Shown here in pieces: positions 1-8,649 of a stretch of DNA of 64,000 nucleotides. The notes under the pieces were generated by a model. The model was not told the DNA's origin. It saw only the letters and a list, made by a program, of their open reading frames with translations, and searched no databases. Location: NCBI RefSeq assembly GCF_050483325.1, contig NZ_JBCMYF010000025.1:6127-70126 (forward strand), in the 5' to 3' direction. The position numbers and the translations under genes were made by a program. The stretch comes from Bacillus_P idriensis_A. GTDB lineage: Bacteria; Bacillota; Bacilli; Bacillales; Bacillaceae. Position 1 is the stretch's first letter; every line of letters begins with the position of its first letter.

Positions 1-287
1 TCAGGGATACCTGATAAATCATCAATATCCGACTGAGTAAAAGCTGTTTCCATATAAGCATTGGGATTTGACTGCATTTCTTCTTCACTTGGCTGGTAAA
101 ACACTTCAATCGTATTGCTTGAACCGGTAAACTGCGATTTCAGCATTTGCTCTCCGCCCTGACCGATGGCCACAACAAGAATGACAGATGCAACACCAAT
201 AATGATTCCAAGCATTGTTAAAATAGACCTGAGCTTATGAGCGAGAACAGAAGCAAACGCCATCCTTAAGTTTTCCATTAGGCTCAT
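1..287 (-). CDS. yknZ: ABC transporter permease YknZ (MacB/FtsX type), 5' part only
   Basis: The first 95 codons are present and the gene continues past the left edge. The N-terminus has a short amphipathic stretch followed by one membrane segment (HKLRSILTMLGIIIGVASVI, near residues 16-37) and then the start of an extracellular domain. This is the typical opening of MacB-type permeases. Its ATG overlaps the stop of the ATPase gene as ATGA, so the two are translationally coupled. In B. subtilis YknZ works with YknW, YknX and YknY in protection against the SdpC toxin. The same four genes in the same order are seen here. The catalytic partner is YknY. The missing C-terminus (three further membrane segments expected) cannot be judged. 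Confidence 0.9.
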   Translation of the reverse strand, partial: MSLMENLRMAFASVLAHKLRSILTMLGIIIGVASVILVVAIGQGGEQMLKSQFTGSSNTIEVFYQPSEEEMQSNPNAYMETAFTQSDIDDLSGIP

Positions 288-970
288 GCGTTTCTCCTTT
301 CTGCCCCGGCAGATTGGATTTCCCCGTCTCTTACCATGATGATGCGCTTCGTGCAGTCTGCTACTTCCTGTTCATGTGTGACAATGATCACTGTTGTCCC
401 CTCAAGATTAAGAGCTGCAAATTGCTCCATAATGGAGACGCTTGTCTTTGTATCCAGAGCACCTGTCGGCTCATCTGCAAGGATGAGCCGCGGCTTATTC
501 ACGATGGAACGGGCTATGGCTACACGCTGTTTTTGCCCGCCTGAAAGCTCATTCGGGAGATGGTTCATTCTGTCTGCAAGCCCGACTTTCTCAAGCGACA
601 GCATTGCCCGTTCTTCCCGCTCTTTTTTCTTTACTCCTGCATAGATCATTGGCAGCTCTACATTTTTCAAGGCAGTCAGTCTCGGCAGCAGCTGAAACTG
701 CTGAAAGACAAAACCGATGGAGAGGTTCCTCACTTTAGCGAGATCTGTATCCTGATAGGCGGCAACGTCTTCTCCGTCCAGAAAATAATGTCCGTTTGTC
801 GGACGGTCCAAACATCCGATAATATTCATTAACGTGGACTTCCCCGAACCTGATGGTCCCATTATGGAAATAAATTCGCCTTCTTCAATGGATAAATGGA
901 TGTTTTTTAAAACGTCGAATGATTCTTTTCCGACCTTGTAGCTTTTCGTAATGCCGGAAAGCTGGATCAT
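284..970 (-). CDS. yknY: ABC transporter ATP-binding protein YknY
   Basis: This 228-residue single-domain ATPase belongs to the MacB/LolD family. Walker A is GPSGSGKST near residue 38, the signature is LSGGQKQR near residue 142, Walker B is LILADEPTGALD, and the switch histidine lies in VTHEQEVA. The family-typical QQFQLLPRLTA Q-loop is also present. It would energise the YknZ permease from the cytoplasmic face. Its start overlaps the yknX stop by 4 nt and its stop overlaps the yknZ start, so yknWXYZ is one tightly coupled operon. The family length and all nucleotide-binding motifs are intact, so it should be active. Confidence 0.95.
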   Translation of the reverse strand: MIQLSGITKSYKVGKESFDVLKNIHLSIEEGEFISIMGPSGSGKSTLMNIIGCLDRPTNGHYFLDGEDVAAYQDTDLAKVRNLSIGFVFQQFQLLPRLTALKNVELPMIYAGVKKKEREERAMLSLEKVGLADRMNHLPNELSGGQKQRVAIARSIVNKPRLILADEPTGALDTKTSVSIMEQFAALNLEGTTVIIVTHEQEVADCTKRIIMVRDGEIQSAGAERRNA

Positions 971-2094
971 TTCACTGTCACTTCCATCCCGCTCTGAAGA
1001 TCGTCTTTCGGCCTTGAAACAATCTCATCATTTGCTGTTAATCCATCTTTAACTTCCATATAGTCGGAAGAAGCTGAGCCAATTACTATCATCTTTTTCT
1101 TTGTTTTGCCGCCTTGAACGGTATAGACAAAATAGTCTTCGCCATCCTGTTTTACAGCATCAACAGGTACCGTCTGCACACTGCGCTTTTCCGTTTCAAT
1201 TTCCATGATCAGTTTAAAGCCGGGTTTTGCCTTCATTTCGCTGCCTTCAATGGATACTTCTACCGGATATTGGACAGCCGCATTTTCAGAACCCATTGAA
1301 CTTGGCGCCGCTTCAGGAAGAAGACCTATTTTGCTGACTTTCCCTTTCCACTTTGTGTCAGGAACAACATCCGAACTTAAGGAAACAGGCTGTCCGTCTG
1401 CCACTTTTAAAGAATCATATTCAGACAAAACGCCGCTGACAATAAATTGATCTGTTTTTGCAATATGTATAACTGCTTTTATACCGCCCTGTTCAGCTGC
1501 TTGTTCAGGATTATCATCAATTGTCATGACAGTCCCTTCCATGCCGCTTTTCACTTCTAGAGCATTAAGCTGTTTCTCAATCGTTTCTTTTTGCAGCAGA
1601 AGCTGGCGAAGTTCGATATCAGCCATCTTTTTCTCCATTTTCAGCTGATCCCGCTCTGCATCGATTGTTTTTTCAGCTTCCTCTTCTCCAGCTTGTTTGC
1701 TTAGATCTTTTTCTTTATCGTTGAGATCGTCAAGCTGATTTTCAAGCTGATTGATTTTAAGATAACCAGATTCAATGGAAAGAGCATTTTGTTCTTTTTC
1801 TAGTGAAAACTGCTGATTTTCATAGCGGAGGAGGGGAGTTCCCTCTTTCACGGCATCTCCCTCTTTTACTAGAATTTCAACAATATCTCCTTTTTCCGGA
1901 TCTTGATAAATATACTGTTCGTATTGGAATTTCAATGTACCCGGGACCATCACATTCGAAGCAATTTCCCGCTTGGAAAGCTTCACTGTTTGGATGGTTA
2001 CTTCCTCTTCGCTCATCGCACGATAGACGTTTACACCAACGAGCAAAGCGATGATTGAAACGACACCGATTGATATCCAGACTTTTTTCTTCAT
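967..2094 (-). CDS. yknX: membrane fusion/adaptor protein YknX (HlyD/RND-MFP family)
   Basis: This 375-residue protein has one N-terminal membrane anchor (WISIGVVSIIALLVGVNVY). A biotinyl/lipoyl half-motif (EGDAVKEGTPLLRY) follows, then a long charged coiled coil near residues 105-180, then beta-barrel domains with the second lipoyl half. This order defines the adaptor of MacAB-type tripartite exporters. In Gram-positive bacteria it projects into the cell wall space and contacts the permease. It overlaps yknW upstream and yknY downstream by 4 nt each. By synteny it is the YknX adaptor of the SdpC-resistance transporter; that role is inferred from the B. subtilis orthologue. Confidence 0.93.
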   Translation of the reverse strand: MKKKVWISIGVVSIIALLVGVNVYRAMSEEEVTIQTVKLSKREIASNVMVPGTLKFQYEQYIYQDPEKGDIVEILVKEGDAVKEGTPLLRYENQQFSLEKEQNALSIESGYLKINQLENQLDDLNDKEKDLSKQAGEEEAEKTIDAERDQLKMEKKMADIELRQLLLQKETIEKQLNALEVKSGMEGTVMTIDDNPEQAAEQGGIKAVIHIAKTDQFIVSGVLSEYDSLKVADGQPVSLSSDVVPDTKWKGKVSKIGLLPEAAPSSMGSENAAVQYPVEVSIEGSEMKAKPGFKLIMEIETEKRSVQTVPVDAVKQDGEDYFVYTVQGGKTKKKMIVIGSASSDYMEVKDGLTANDEIVSRPKDDLQSGMEVTVK

Positions 2095-2798
2095 GCTGCT
2101 GGGAACATCCCTTCAAGAACGCCGCCTGCAGTTGCAAGCACTGCACCGATGACGAAGAAAACGATCGCAATTGTCCAGGCTGCCGCTTTTGATAAACCTG
2201 CAACGCGCTGAAGTCCGATTGCCGTCAGCACCGTTCCCCAAATTGTGAAAACTTCAAACGTCATGAGCAGGCCGCCAAGGCCGCCTTCAGCACCGGCAAT
2301 GCTGTTCAAACTTGTGTATGGATTGACATAATTTTCTTCTTTTACTAAAAAGGCAATAAGTCCGTTTAAAAGCGTTCCAATCGATGTGACAAATGCAATG
2401 TAAATCGTCATAGAAAGAATGTGTTTAAATTTAACCGCAGAACCAACCATTTTCGTAATCGCAAGTGTGATGGCAGCCATAATAATAAGAACGATAATAC
2501 TGCCAATACCTCCTGCAACAATTCCGACAACGCCCATAACAGTGCTGAACATAGCTGCCTCTTCAGCACTCATGCCAAGCTCTGATGATAAATCCCCCGT
2601 CAATTCAGGACTATTAGCTAACGATAAAAACGTGCCTGCTACAAGAAAGAATGTGACCAGCAGAAAACCAGCGAGAACCTTTGGTTTTTGACGAATCCGG
2701 TCAAACTGCTCTCCCGGGTTCATGATCATACCGAATAAAGACGGTTTGGGCGATTCTGGTGCGTTTCCCTCAACTGCAGGATTTGTTTGCTGTTCCAT
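2091..2798 (-). CDS. yknW: YknW, Yip1-domain membrane protein
   Basis: This protein of about 235 residues has a charged N-terminus followed by four or five hydrophobic segments, as in the Yip1 family. In B. subtilis YknW is the fourth component of the YknWXYZ transporter and is needed for assembly. I chose the ATG at 2798 because GGAGGTAA at 2805-2812 then sits 6-9 nt upstream. A TTG two codons further upstream would abut the ribosome binding site. The gene is first in its operon. A near-perfect SigW promoter lies 39 nt upstream, matching the known SigW control of this operon in B. subtilis. Confidence 0.92.
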   Translation of the reverse strand: MEQQTNPAVEGNAPESPKPSLFGMIMNPGEQFDRIRQKPKVLAGFLLVTFFLVAGTFLSLANSPELTGDLSSELGMSAEEAAMFSTVMGVVGIVAGGIGSIIVLIIMAAITLAITKMVGSAVKFKHILSMTIYIAFVTSIGTLLNGLIAFLVKEENYVNPYTSLNSIAGAEGGLGGLLMTFEVFTIWGTVLTAIGLQRVAGLSKAAAWTIAIVFFVIGAVLATAGGVLEGMFPAA

Positions 2799-2836
2799 AT
2801 CCAATTACCTCCAATTTTTATGTATTCTGTTAGTAA

Positions 2837-2862
2837 TACGATTGTCACATAAATAGGTTTCA
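2837..2862 (-). promoter_or_regulatory. SigW-type ECF promoter of yknWXYZ
   Basis: Read on the minus strand there is TGAAAC (2862-2857), a 16-nt spacer and CGTA (2840-2837). This equals the SigW consensus at all ten defined positions with the preferred spacing. The start codon of yknW is 38 nt downstream. Cell-envelope stress induction is inferred. Confidence 0.88.
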
Positions 2863-3017
2863 TCATTTCTATTATTCTTTGTAAAAATTTTATTGAAACA
2901 CTGAACAGACCTGTCCGGAAAGTCGGTTTAAGAAAAAATGTTGTTTTCGCTATAATATGCTGTCCGCTGCTGTCCGCGTGAGTGCAAAGTTTACGAAAAA
3001 AAAACCATAGAAAAAAA

Positions 3018-3050
3018 CAGGCAGGAAATAACATTTGTTTTTCCTGTCTG
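3018..3050 (-). terminator. intrinsic terminator after yknV
   Basis: An 11-bp stem with one G-U pair (CAGACAGGAAA with its complement, minus strand) is followed by a run of T residues. It separates the yknUV transcription unit from the yknW promoter, so the six ykn genes form two units. Confidence 0.8.
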
Positions 3051-3085
3051 CTTCATTTTAGAAACTTAATGGACGATCCCTGCGA

Positions 3086-4906
3086 TTACCCCGCATCAAG
3101 CATTCTGAATTGAGCTTTCACAAGCTCAAAATAGATTCCCTGCTGCTTCATCAGCTCTTCGTGATTTCCTTGTTCCATAATATTCCCGTGATCGAGTACT
3201 ATAATATTGTCCGCCTCGCGAATTGTCGATAAGCGATGGGCAATCATAATGGCTGTTCTGCCCTTTAATAGCGTTTTTAGGGCTTGTTGGATTTTCACTT
3301 CTGATTCTGTATCAATACTTGCTGTTGCTTCATCCAAAATTAGTATTTTCGGATCAGCAAGTATGGCTCTTGCAAAAGAAAGAAGCTGTCTTTCCCCCAC
3401 AGATAGCACGTTTCCTCGTTCTTCAACCTCTGTTTCATAGCCATTGACAAGATCTTTAATAAATCCATCTGCCCCGACTGCTTCAGCAGCAGCAATAACT
3501 TCCTCATCAGCTGCATCCGGTCTGCCGAAACGGATGTTTTCCATGATCGTACCCGAGAAGATAAAGGTATCCTGCAGAACGACGCTGATTTGAGAACGCA
3601 GGCTTCCGATTGATACATCCCGGATATTTATGCCGTCGATCTTCACCTCTCCGCCTGTTGCATCGTAAAAGCGGCTGATTAAGTTTGCTATCGTTGTTTT
3701 TCCGGAACCTGTGTGACCTACAAGGGCGACAGTCTGACCGGAGTTAATTTGAAGGGAAACTCCATTTAATGCCTTGCGGTTTCCATCATATGAAAATTCA
3801 ACTTGATCAAACTCGATATTCCCTTTCATATCTTGCAGAACGACCGGATTATCCGTTTCTGAAACAATTGGTTTTTCATCTAAAAATTCGAAAATCCGTT
3901 CCGATGAGGCCATCCCCATCAGCAGCTGATTATACACTTGGCCAAGTCTTGAAATCGGCTCCCAGAACATTCCCAGGTAAAAAGCAAAGGAAACAAATTC
4001 TCCAATGGTAATTGATTCATTTGCAATTAATGAAGCACCAAACCAAATAAGAATGGCAGTGCCTATGGCATTTGTCATTTCAACAAATGGACGGAAGACA
4101 GCATTCTTCTGCGTCGCATCCTGCCAGCTGCTGAAGTTTTCCGTGTTGATTCCGTCAAAGAACTGAATGTTCTCCTTTTCCTGAGTGTAAGCTTGAGTTA
4201 CACGGATGCCCTGTATGCTTTCATTCAAATGAGAATTCAGCATAGACTGCTTGAGGCGGACGGTCTGCCATGATCTCCGGATTTTCTTGCGCAGGCTTGT
4301 TGAGATAAAAAACATAATCGGCAGGATAATCATAATGGCTAGGGCAAGCGGCGGACTGATCGTAAATAAGATGACAATAACCCCGATAAGCAAAAGGAAA
4401 TCCATTAAAAGGTTGATAACCCCGCTGGTAAAAAGCTCCTGCAGAGAATTAATGTCATTCATGATCCTGACAAGAATCGATCCTGCTGACCTGGAATCAA
4501 AAAAACGGTGTGACAGAGATTGTACATGTGTAAATAAATGCTTGCGCAAATCATAGATGACATTTTGCCCAAGCATGTTCATCCATCTGATCCTGAGCGT
4601 ATTAGCCACGTATGAAACGAGGTAAAGTCCAAAAATGGACCCTACCAGCACCCACAGAAAATCCAGATCTTTCTGAACAATTGCTTTATCAAGCGTGTAT
4701 ACCCCGATTAAAATCGGAACAATTAAACGGACAATGGTCGTCATGATTACGGTAAGAAAAGAAAGTGGCAAAAGGTTTTTCGAATATGGCTTAATATAGC
4801 CCATTAACCTCCCCATCTGTTTCCAGTTAAACGGCTTTTCAATAACTTGATCCGTAGAATAGTAGAATCTTTGTTTGATTAAATCCTGCTTTTCATTCTT
4901 TAACAT
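3086..4906 (-). CDS. yknV: ABC exporter half-transporter YknV (permease-ATPase fusion)
   Basis: This protein of about 606 residues has a six-helix exporter domain (residues 40-330) followed by an ATPase domain. Walker A is GHTGSGKTT, the signature is the non-canonical LSVGERQ, Walker B is ILILDEATASID with the catalytic Glu present, and the switch is AHRLST. The likely start is the ATG at 4906, preceded by AGGTGA. A GTG three codons upstream is the alternative. It follows yknU with no gap. The two are expected to form a heterodimeric multidrug-type exporter: YknV supplies the competent Walker B and YknU the canonical LSGGQ. Substrate unknown. Confidence 0.92.
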   Translation of the reverse strand: MLKNEKQDLIKQRFYYSTDQVIEKPFNWKQMGRLMGYIKPYSKNLLPLSFLTVIMTTIVRLIVPILIGVYTLDKAIVQKDLDFLWVLVGSIFGLYLVSYVANTLRIRWMNMLGQNVIYDLRKHLFTHVQSLSHRFFDSRSAGSILVRIMNDINSLQELFTSGVINLLMDFLLLIGVIVILFTISPPLALAIMIILPIMFFISTSLRKKIRRSWQTVRLKQSMLNSHLNESIQGIRVTQAYTQEKENIQFFDGINTENFSSWQDATQKNAVFRPFVEMTNAIGTAILIWFGASLIANESITIGEFVSFAFYLGMFWEPISRLGQVYNQLLMGMASSERIFEFLDEKPIVSETDNPVVLQDMKGNIEFDQVEFSYDGNRKALNGVSLQINSGQTVALVGHTGSGKTTIANLISRFYDATGGEVKIDGINIRDVSIGSLRSQISVVLQDTFIFSGTIMENIRFGRPDAADEEVIAAAEAVGADGFIKDLVNGYETEVEERGNVLSVGERQLLSFARAILADPKILILDEATASIDTESEVKIQQALKTLLKGRTAIMIAHRLSTIREADNIIVLDHGNIMEQGNHEELMKQQGIYFELVKAQFRMLDAG

Positions 4907-4915
4907 CTTTTTCAC

Positions 4916-6670
4916 CTACCCAACATTTGACTGTACGACAGCTTTTTGGTCTTTATATTGAATGTCATAAATTCGTTTGTAAGGGCCGCCTGTATGAAGC
5001 AGCTCCTCATGTGTTCCTCTTTCGGCAACCTCGCCATCCTGAAGCACGATGATTTCATCCGCATGTTTTAATGAAGAAATCCGGTGAGCGATAATAATCG
5101 TTGTTCGATCCTTCATGACGGCTTTTAAGTCTTTTTGAATACGGAACTCTGTGTCCATATCAACCGCACTCGTTGAATCATCCAAAATCAGAACGCTCGG
5201 ATCCACGCAAATGGCGCGTGCAATGGAAATCCTCTGCTTTTGTCCCCCTGACAAGCCCATGCCCCGTTCGCCAAGCATCGTGTCGTACCCTTCAGGAAGC
5301 TCCATAATAAATTCATGTGCCTGAGCGCGTTTGGCAGCATCGATGATTTCATCCATCGTGGCATTTGGTTTTCCATAAGCAATATTTGATTTTATCGTCG
5401 TAGAAAATAGGAAAGATTCCTGAAGCACTACTCCGATGCTTCCTCGAAGGGATTTTAAAGAATGATCTTTAATATCCTTTCCATCCAGCAGAATCTGGCC
5501 TGAAGTCGGCTCATAAAAACGTGTCATTAATTGAGTGACGGTTGTTTTTCCTGAACCTGTAGCCCCAATCAGTCCGACCGTTTTTCCAGGAGGCGCATCA
5601 AAAGAAACATTTGTTAAAGCCGGAACATCTTCTTCATTGTATTTAAGCGAAACATTTTCAAATGTAACGTGACCTGATAATTTGCCTGCTGTCAAATCAC
5701 GGTCTGCATCACTGATTTCTTCATCCGCATCTAAAATTTCAAGCAGGCGTTCACCAGAAGCTTTTGCTTGAGAAAATAAATTGATGACAAATCCCAAGTT
5801 CATGATCGGCCACATGATATACCAGACAAGACTGTAAAAAGCCACAAGCTCACCCGGCTTAAGACTGCCAGTAATGACCATGTATCCGCCGAAAGCGAGC
5901 AAAGCAACTACGCAAATATTTCCGATGAACTCCATAAGTGGAAAATACTTCGCCCATACATTTGAGGTATCTAAATATTTCTGTTTGTAATCATTGTTTG
6001 AGGAATTAAATTTTGATATTTCAAACTCTTCTCTGGATAAAGATTTTACCGTATGAATGCCGCTGATATTTTCCTGTACATTCGTATTCAGTTTCCCAAA
6101 TGATTTGCGGATGCCTCTGAAAGCAGGGTGCACCCTTTTATCAAAACGGTAGACGGCGACAGCGAGGAACGGCAAAGCTGAAATCGTGACGAATGTCAGC
6201 GGCACCGAGTAATAAAACATGACGCAAAGACTGATGACAATCAGAATAATGAAGCGAATCAGCTCCGCAATTCCAAATGACAGGAAAAAACGGAAACCTT
6301 CTACATCCGCCGTAAGCCTTGACATCAGGTCGCCTGTTTTTGCATTGTCATAATAGCGAAAAGGAAGACGCTGAAGCTTTTCATAAAGTTCATTTCTCAT
6401 TCTGTACACGGACTTAATTCCAAACATATCCCCTAAATATTGATGAAAATAAGTAGCCACTCCCTTTACCGTCATGATGCCGACAAACCCAAGCGCAATC
6501 CAGGGCACAAGTGAAAACTGTTCTTTCAGCACAACATCATCGATGGTAAACTGCAGCACCATCGGATACACAACGGTGATGACTGTCATAATCAGCAGAA
6601 AACCCATTGACCATAAAAAATCATTTTTGTAAGGCATATAAAAGGCCCTTAGTTTTTTGAATGTTTCCAA
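4916..6670 (-). CDS. yknU: ABC exporter half-transporter YknU (permease-ATPase fusion)
   Basis: This 584-residue partner of YknV has six membrane helices (residues 15-315) and then an ATPase domain with Walker A GATGSGKTT, signature LSGGQKQR and switch AHRISS. Walker B reads VLILDDSTSAVD, with Asp in place of the catalytic Glu. This marks the degenerate half of a heterodimeric exporter. Length, order and adjacency match B. subtilis YknU/YknV. It is the first gene of its unit. No consensus promoter was settled upstream, although a GAAAC/CGTT pair with 18-nt spacing (6724-6751) is a weak ECF-like candidate. Confidence 0.93.
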   Translation of the reverse strand: METFKKLRAFYMPYKNDFLWSMGFLLIMTVITVVYPMVLQFTIDDVVLKEQFSLVPWIALGFVGIMTVKGVATYFHQYLGDMFGIKSVYRMRNELYEKLQRLPFRYYDNAKTGDLMSRLTADVEGFRFFLSFGIAELIRFIILIVISLCVMFYYSVPLTFVTISALPFLAVAVYRFDKRVHPAFRGIRKSFGKLNTNVQENISGIHTVKSLSREEFEISKFNSSNNDYKQKYLDTSNVWAKYFPLMEFIGNICVVALLAFGGYMVITGSLKPGELVAFYSLVWYIMWPIMNLGFVINLFSQAKASGERLLEILDADEEISDADRDLTAGKLSGHVTFENVSLKYNEEDVPALTNVSFDAPPGKTVGLIGATGSGKTTVTQLMTRFYEPTSGQILLDGKDIKDHSLKSLRGSIGVVLQESFLFSTTIKSNIAYGKPNATMDEIIDAAKRAQAHEFIMELPEGYDTMLGERGMGLSGGQKQRISIARAICVDPSVLILDDSTSAVDMDTEFRIQKDLKAVMKDRTTIIIAHRISSLKHADEIIVLQDGEVAERGTHEELLHTGGPYKRIYDIQYKDQKAVVQSNVG

Positions 6671-6858
6671 TGAAAATCCCTCCTTCGGCCTTTGCTTTTC
6701 TCTTAAGCTTTCAAGATATTTACAACGTATTACTTAATATATCGGGTTTCGAAATATATTTCTAGTCATTTTACGCAATTTTTATAAAATTAATGCTAAT
6801 TTATGAATTCAGACTACTTCCTTTCTATGAGGCTTCTCCATCAAAAGTTTGACAACTA

Positions 6859-6890
6859 AAAAAGCATGGAATGAAAAATCCATGCTTTTT
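6859..6890. terminator. bidirectional hairpin terminator
   Basis: AAAAAGCATGGA and its exact reverse complement flank a short A-rich loop. The stem has A and T tracts on both sides, so it can stop transcription from either direction between the 7-kb genes and yknU. Confidence 0.7.
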
Positions 6891-6902
6891 AAAACACACT
6901 AT

Positions 6903-7066
6903 CTATTTCTATGTTTCAGCCAATGATTCATGACTTCAGGTATGGAAATTTCTATTGCATCTTTTAAATGACTAAAAGGCGGGTTACCGCTGTATCTTTT
7001 TCATAGATCGCTAGAGATTCCATAATCGTTTGAGCTTCCAAAGATGGCAAAAATCGTACATGCTGA
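6903..7066 (-). pseudogene. possible frameshifted gene remnant
   Basis: On the minus strand two protein-like segments follow each other in different frames. The first (HVRFLPSLEAQTIMESLAIY) ends near 6985. The second (PPFSHLKDAIEISIPEVMNH) begins there and runs to a TAG at 6905-6903. A single-base indel near 6980-6990 would join them into one C-terminus. No start codon or ribosome binding site is visible. Family not recognised. It may be chance. Confidence 0.3.
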
Positions 7067-7071
7067 CACTT

Positions 7072-7647
7072 TTATTTCTTTTGATACCGTTTAGCTTTAT
7101 TCAAAATCTTCAGGACACACTCCGTTTTTGCATCTGCATATTCATTTCCTGTTTTCCACTCATTCTTTGATAGATCCTGCTTTACGGCTTCATACATCAG
7201 ACGATCATTCGGATTCAGGCGGAGATGGTCCCGGAACAGGAGATGATCTTCCCACCATTGATGTGTGATTGGCACCGTATGTATATGTGCTGTCCGGTGC
7301 TCATGCGGAATGTATACTTCTTCTTTTTCAATAACGTTGGGGTAAAGATGCACATATTCCTTTTTTACCCCGATAAAAAAACGCCTGAATGGCAATGCTT
7401 CATCGTACACCTTTTTATAAATATAAGGGGAATCTTCTAAAGCATCGACTACAAAAGACAGCTCTTCAATCGACAGAACACCGATTAATATATCAATGAT
7501 CGGCTTTGCAGAAAGACCTTCTACCGAAGTGCTTCCTATATGTTCAATTTTAATAGAAGGCTCATTAAAGGCATTTATGAGTCTTTCCTCGTGAAGGCGG
7601 AATTGCATTTTCCAATCCGGGTTATATTCAGATAAACAGATCTTCAT
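7072..7647 (-). CDS. GrpB/UPF0157 family protein (nucleotidyltransferase fold)
   Basis: This 191-residue protein carries the GrpB hallmarks: IEHIGSTSVEGLSAKPIIDI near residues 35-55, and a second conserved part around HIHTVP and WWEDHLLFRDHL. The family has a nucleotidyltransferase-like fold, and its substrate is not established. The ATG at 7647 was chosen because the family begins at 'xxLSEYNPDW' and because the upstream gene stops 2 nt before it (TAAGATG). The longer reading upstream would overlap the neighbour out of frame. It is probably cotranscribed with the DUF6440 gene. Confidence 0.88.
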   Translation of the reverse strand: MKICLSEYNPDWKMQFRLHEERLINAFNEPSIKIEHIGSTSVEGLSAKPIIDILIGVLSIEELSFVVDALEDSPYIYKKVYDEALPFRRFFIGVKKEYVHLYPNVIEKEEVYIPHEHRTAHIHTVPITHQWWEDHLLFRDHLRLNPNDRLMYEAVKQDLSKNEWKTGNEYADAKTECVLKILNKAKRYQKK

Positions 7648-7648
7648 C

Positions 7649-7819
7649 TTATTTTCCAAGCAATGGCTTGCCTTCAGCATCAACAAGCAAGGTGACGCTA
7701 ACACCGCCGCCAGAGATCGTCTGCAGGTATTGAACTCCGGTTTCTGTGTCCTTAATGACCCTTATTAAATCGAGGGTTCCTTGTGAATGAGTTACTTCAA
7801 ACCGTTTAGTTGCTGCCAT
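7649..7819 (-). CDS. DUF6440 family small protein
   Basis: This 56-residue protein has KRFEVTHSQGTLDLIRVIKD near the start and TGVQYLQTISGGGVSVTLLVDAEGKP at the end. That is the pattern of a short beta-rich family annotated DUF6440. Function unknown. The ATG at 7819 has AGGAGTGAT upstream. An upstream in-frame ATG (7855) adds a hydrophobic extension without a ribosome binding site and was not used. It lies 1 nt before the GrpB-like gene. Confidence 0.75.
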   Translation of the reverse strand: MAATKRFEVTHSQGTLDLIRVIKDTETGVQYLQTISGGGVSVTLLVDAEGKPLLGK

Positions 7820-8046
7820 CCAGATCACTCCTATAGTTGTAATAATTAATTTCATATTAATAGTATCATAATTAGGTTTGAATTCTGGTTATTTAACCAT
7901 CCCAAGCCGGATAGCTTATCCCCGTCAAGAGCATGAATTTGCACCAATTGCTGCTTTAAGAAGAAACCTTTATAAGGATAAAACAAGACTTGATGATGTT
8001 TTTTATATAGAAAAATATTTTTTGGGATTTTATCTTTTTTCTTGAT

Positions 8047-8074
8047 TTGATTAGAGTCAAAAAAATGGTAAGAT
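8047..8074 (+). promoter_or_regulatory. probable SigA promoter for the VOC gene
   Basis: TTGATT (8047-8052), a 16-nt spacer and TAAGAT (8069-8074) lie 48 nt before the ATG at 8122. Two mismatches to consensus in total. Confidence 0.45.
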
Positions 8075-8121
8075 GATAAATATTGGCACCAAAATTTTTT
8101 TTCAAGGAGTGATTATGTACG

Positions 8122-8532
8122 ATGTCAGTAGACGTTTATCTTAATTTTAATGGCAATTGCCGGGAAGCAGCCGAGTTTTATGCAAAGGTTTTCAAAACGG
8201 AAGAACCTAAATTTATGACGTTCGGCGAAACACCGCAAAATCCCGATTACCCTCTGCCGGAGGAAGCGAAAAACTTGATCATGCATACAAGACTTACTAT
8301 TGACGGAAGCAACGTCATGTTTTCTGACACTTTTCCGGGAATGCCTTTTGTTGAAGGGAATAATATCACTCTTGCTTTGGTAAATAAGAACATCGAAGAG
8401 CTGACGTCTATTTTCAACCAGCTTAAAGATGGCGGCACAGTCGTCATGGATCTTCAGGAAACATTCTGGAGCAAGCTTTATGGACAAGTAACAGATAAAT
8501 TCGGCATTCATTGGCAGGTTAATTACGAATAA
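8122..8532 (+). CDS. VOC family protein (PhnB/3-demethylubiquinone-methyltransferase-like)
   Basis: This 136-residue protein opens with YLNFNGNCREAAEFYAKVF, the signature of the PhnB branch of the vicinal oxygen chelate superfamily. It contains the paired beta-alpha-beta-beta-beta modules, with HTRLTIDGSNVMFSDTFPG in the middle and DKFGIHWQVNYE at the end. Metal-dependent enzymes and antibiotic-binding proteins share this fold, and the substrate cannot be told from sequence. AAGGAGTGA lies 10 nt upstream of the ATG. It stands alone on the plus strand and ends just before a repeat copy and a shared terminator. Confidence 0.85.
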   Translation: MSVDVYLNFNGNCREAAEFYAKVFKTEEPKFMTFGETPQNPDYPLPEEAKNLIMHTRLTIDGSNVMFSDTFPGMPFVEGNNITLALVNKNIEELTSIFNQLKDGGTVVMDLQETFWSKLYGQVTDKFGIHWQVNYE

Positions 8533-8535
8533 TTC

Positions 8536-8646
8536 AGAAAAGCGCAAGCGCCCGTTTAGCTCAGGCATGACAGATCAGGATCTGGCCGAGGAGTTGGGCG
8601 ATTCCGCTCGCCATCGAAGAGCAAAAATTTTATACTTTCTTATCTC
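8536..8646 (+). repeat. intergenic hairpin repeat, copy lacking the central hairpin
   Basis: The left arm (GCGCCCGTTTAGCTCAGGC), a shortened middle, and GGCCGAGGAGTTGGGCGATT are recognisable. The inner AAAGGC-loop-GCCTTT hairpin is deleted. The right flank (CCATCGAAGAGCAAAA, then TATACTTTCTTATCTC) defines the long-tailed subtype also seen at 22149, 24769 and 34888. CGCCC/GGGCG still pair. Confidence 0.8.
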
Positions 8647-8649
8647 TTA

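Noticed and set aside
6724..6751. ECF-like promoter before yknU (CGAAAC, 18 nt, CGTT)
   Set aside because: Both elements deviate from SigW, SigM and SigX consensus and the spacer is too long.
7860..8045. Protein-like reading frames in both strands before the VOC gene (minus: FYPYKGFFLKQQLVQIHALD; plus: YPRQEHEFAPIAALRRNLYK)
   Set aside because: Neither frame has a start codon with a ribosome binding site and they exclude each other. The stretch also carries the promoter of the VOC gene.
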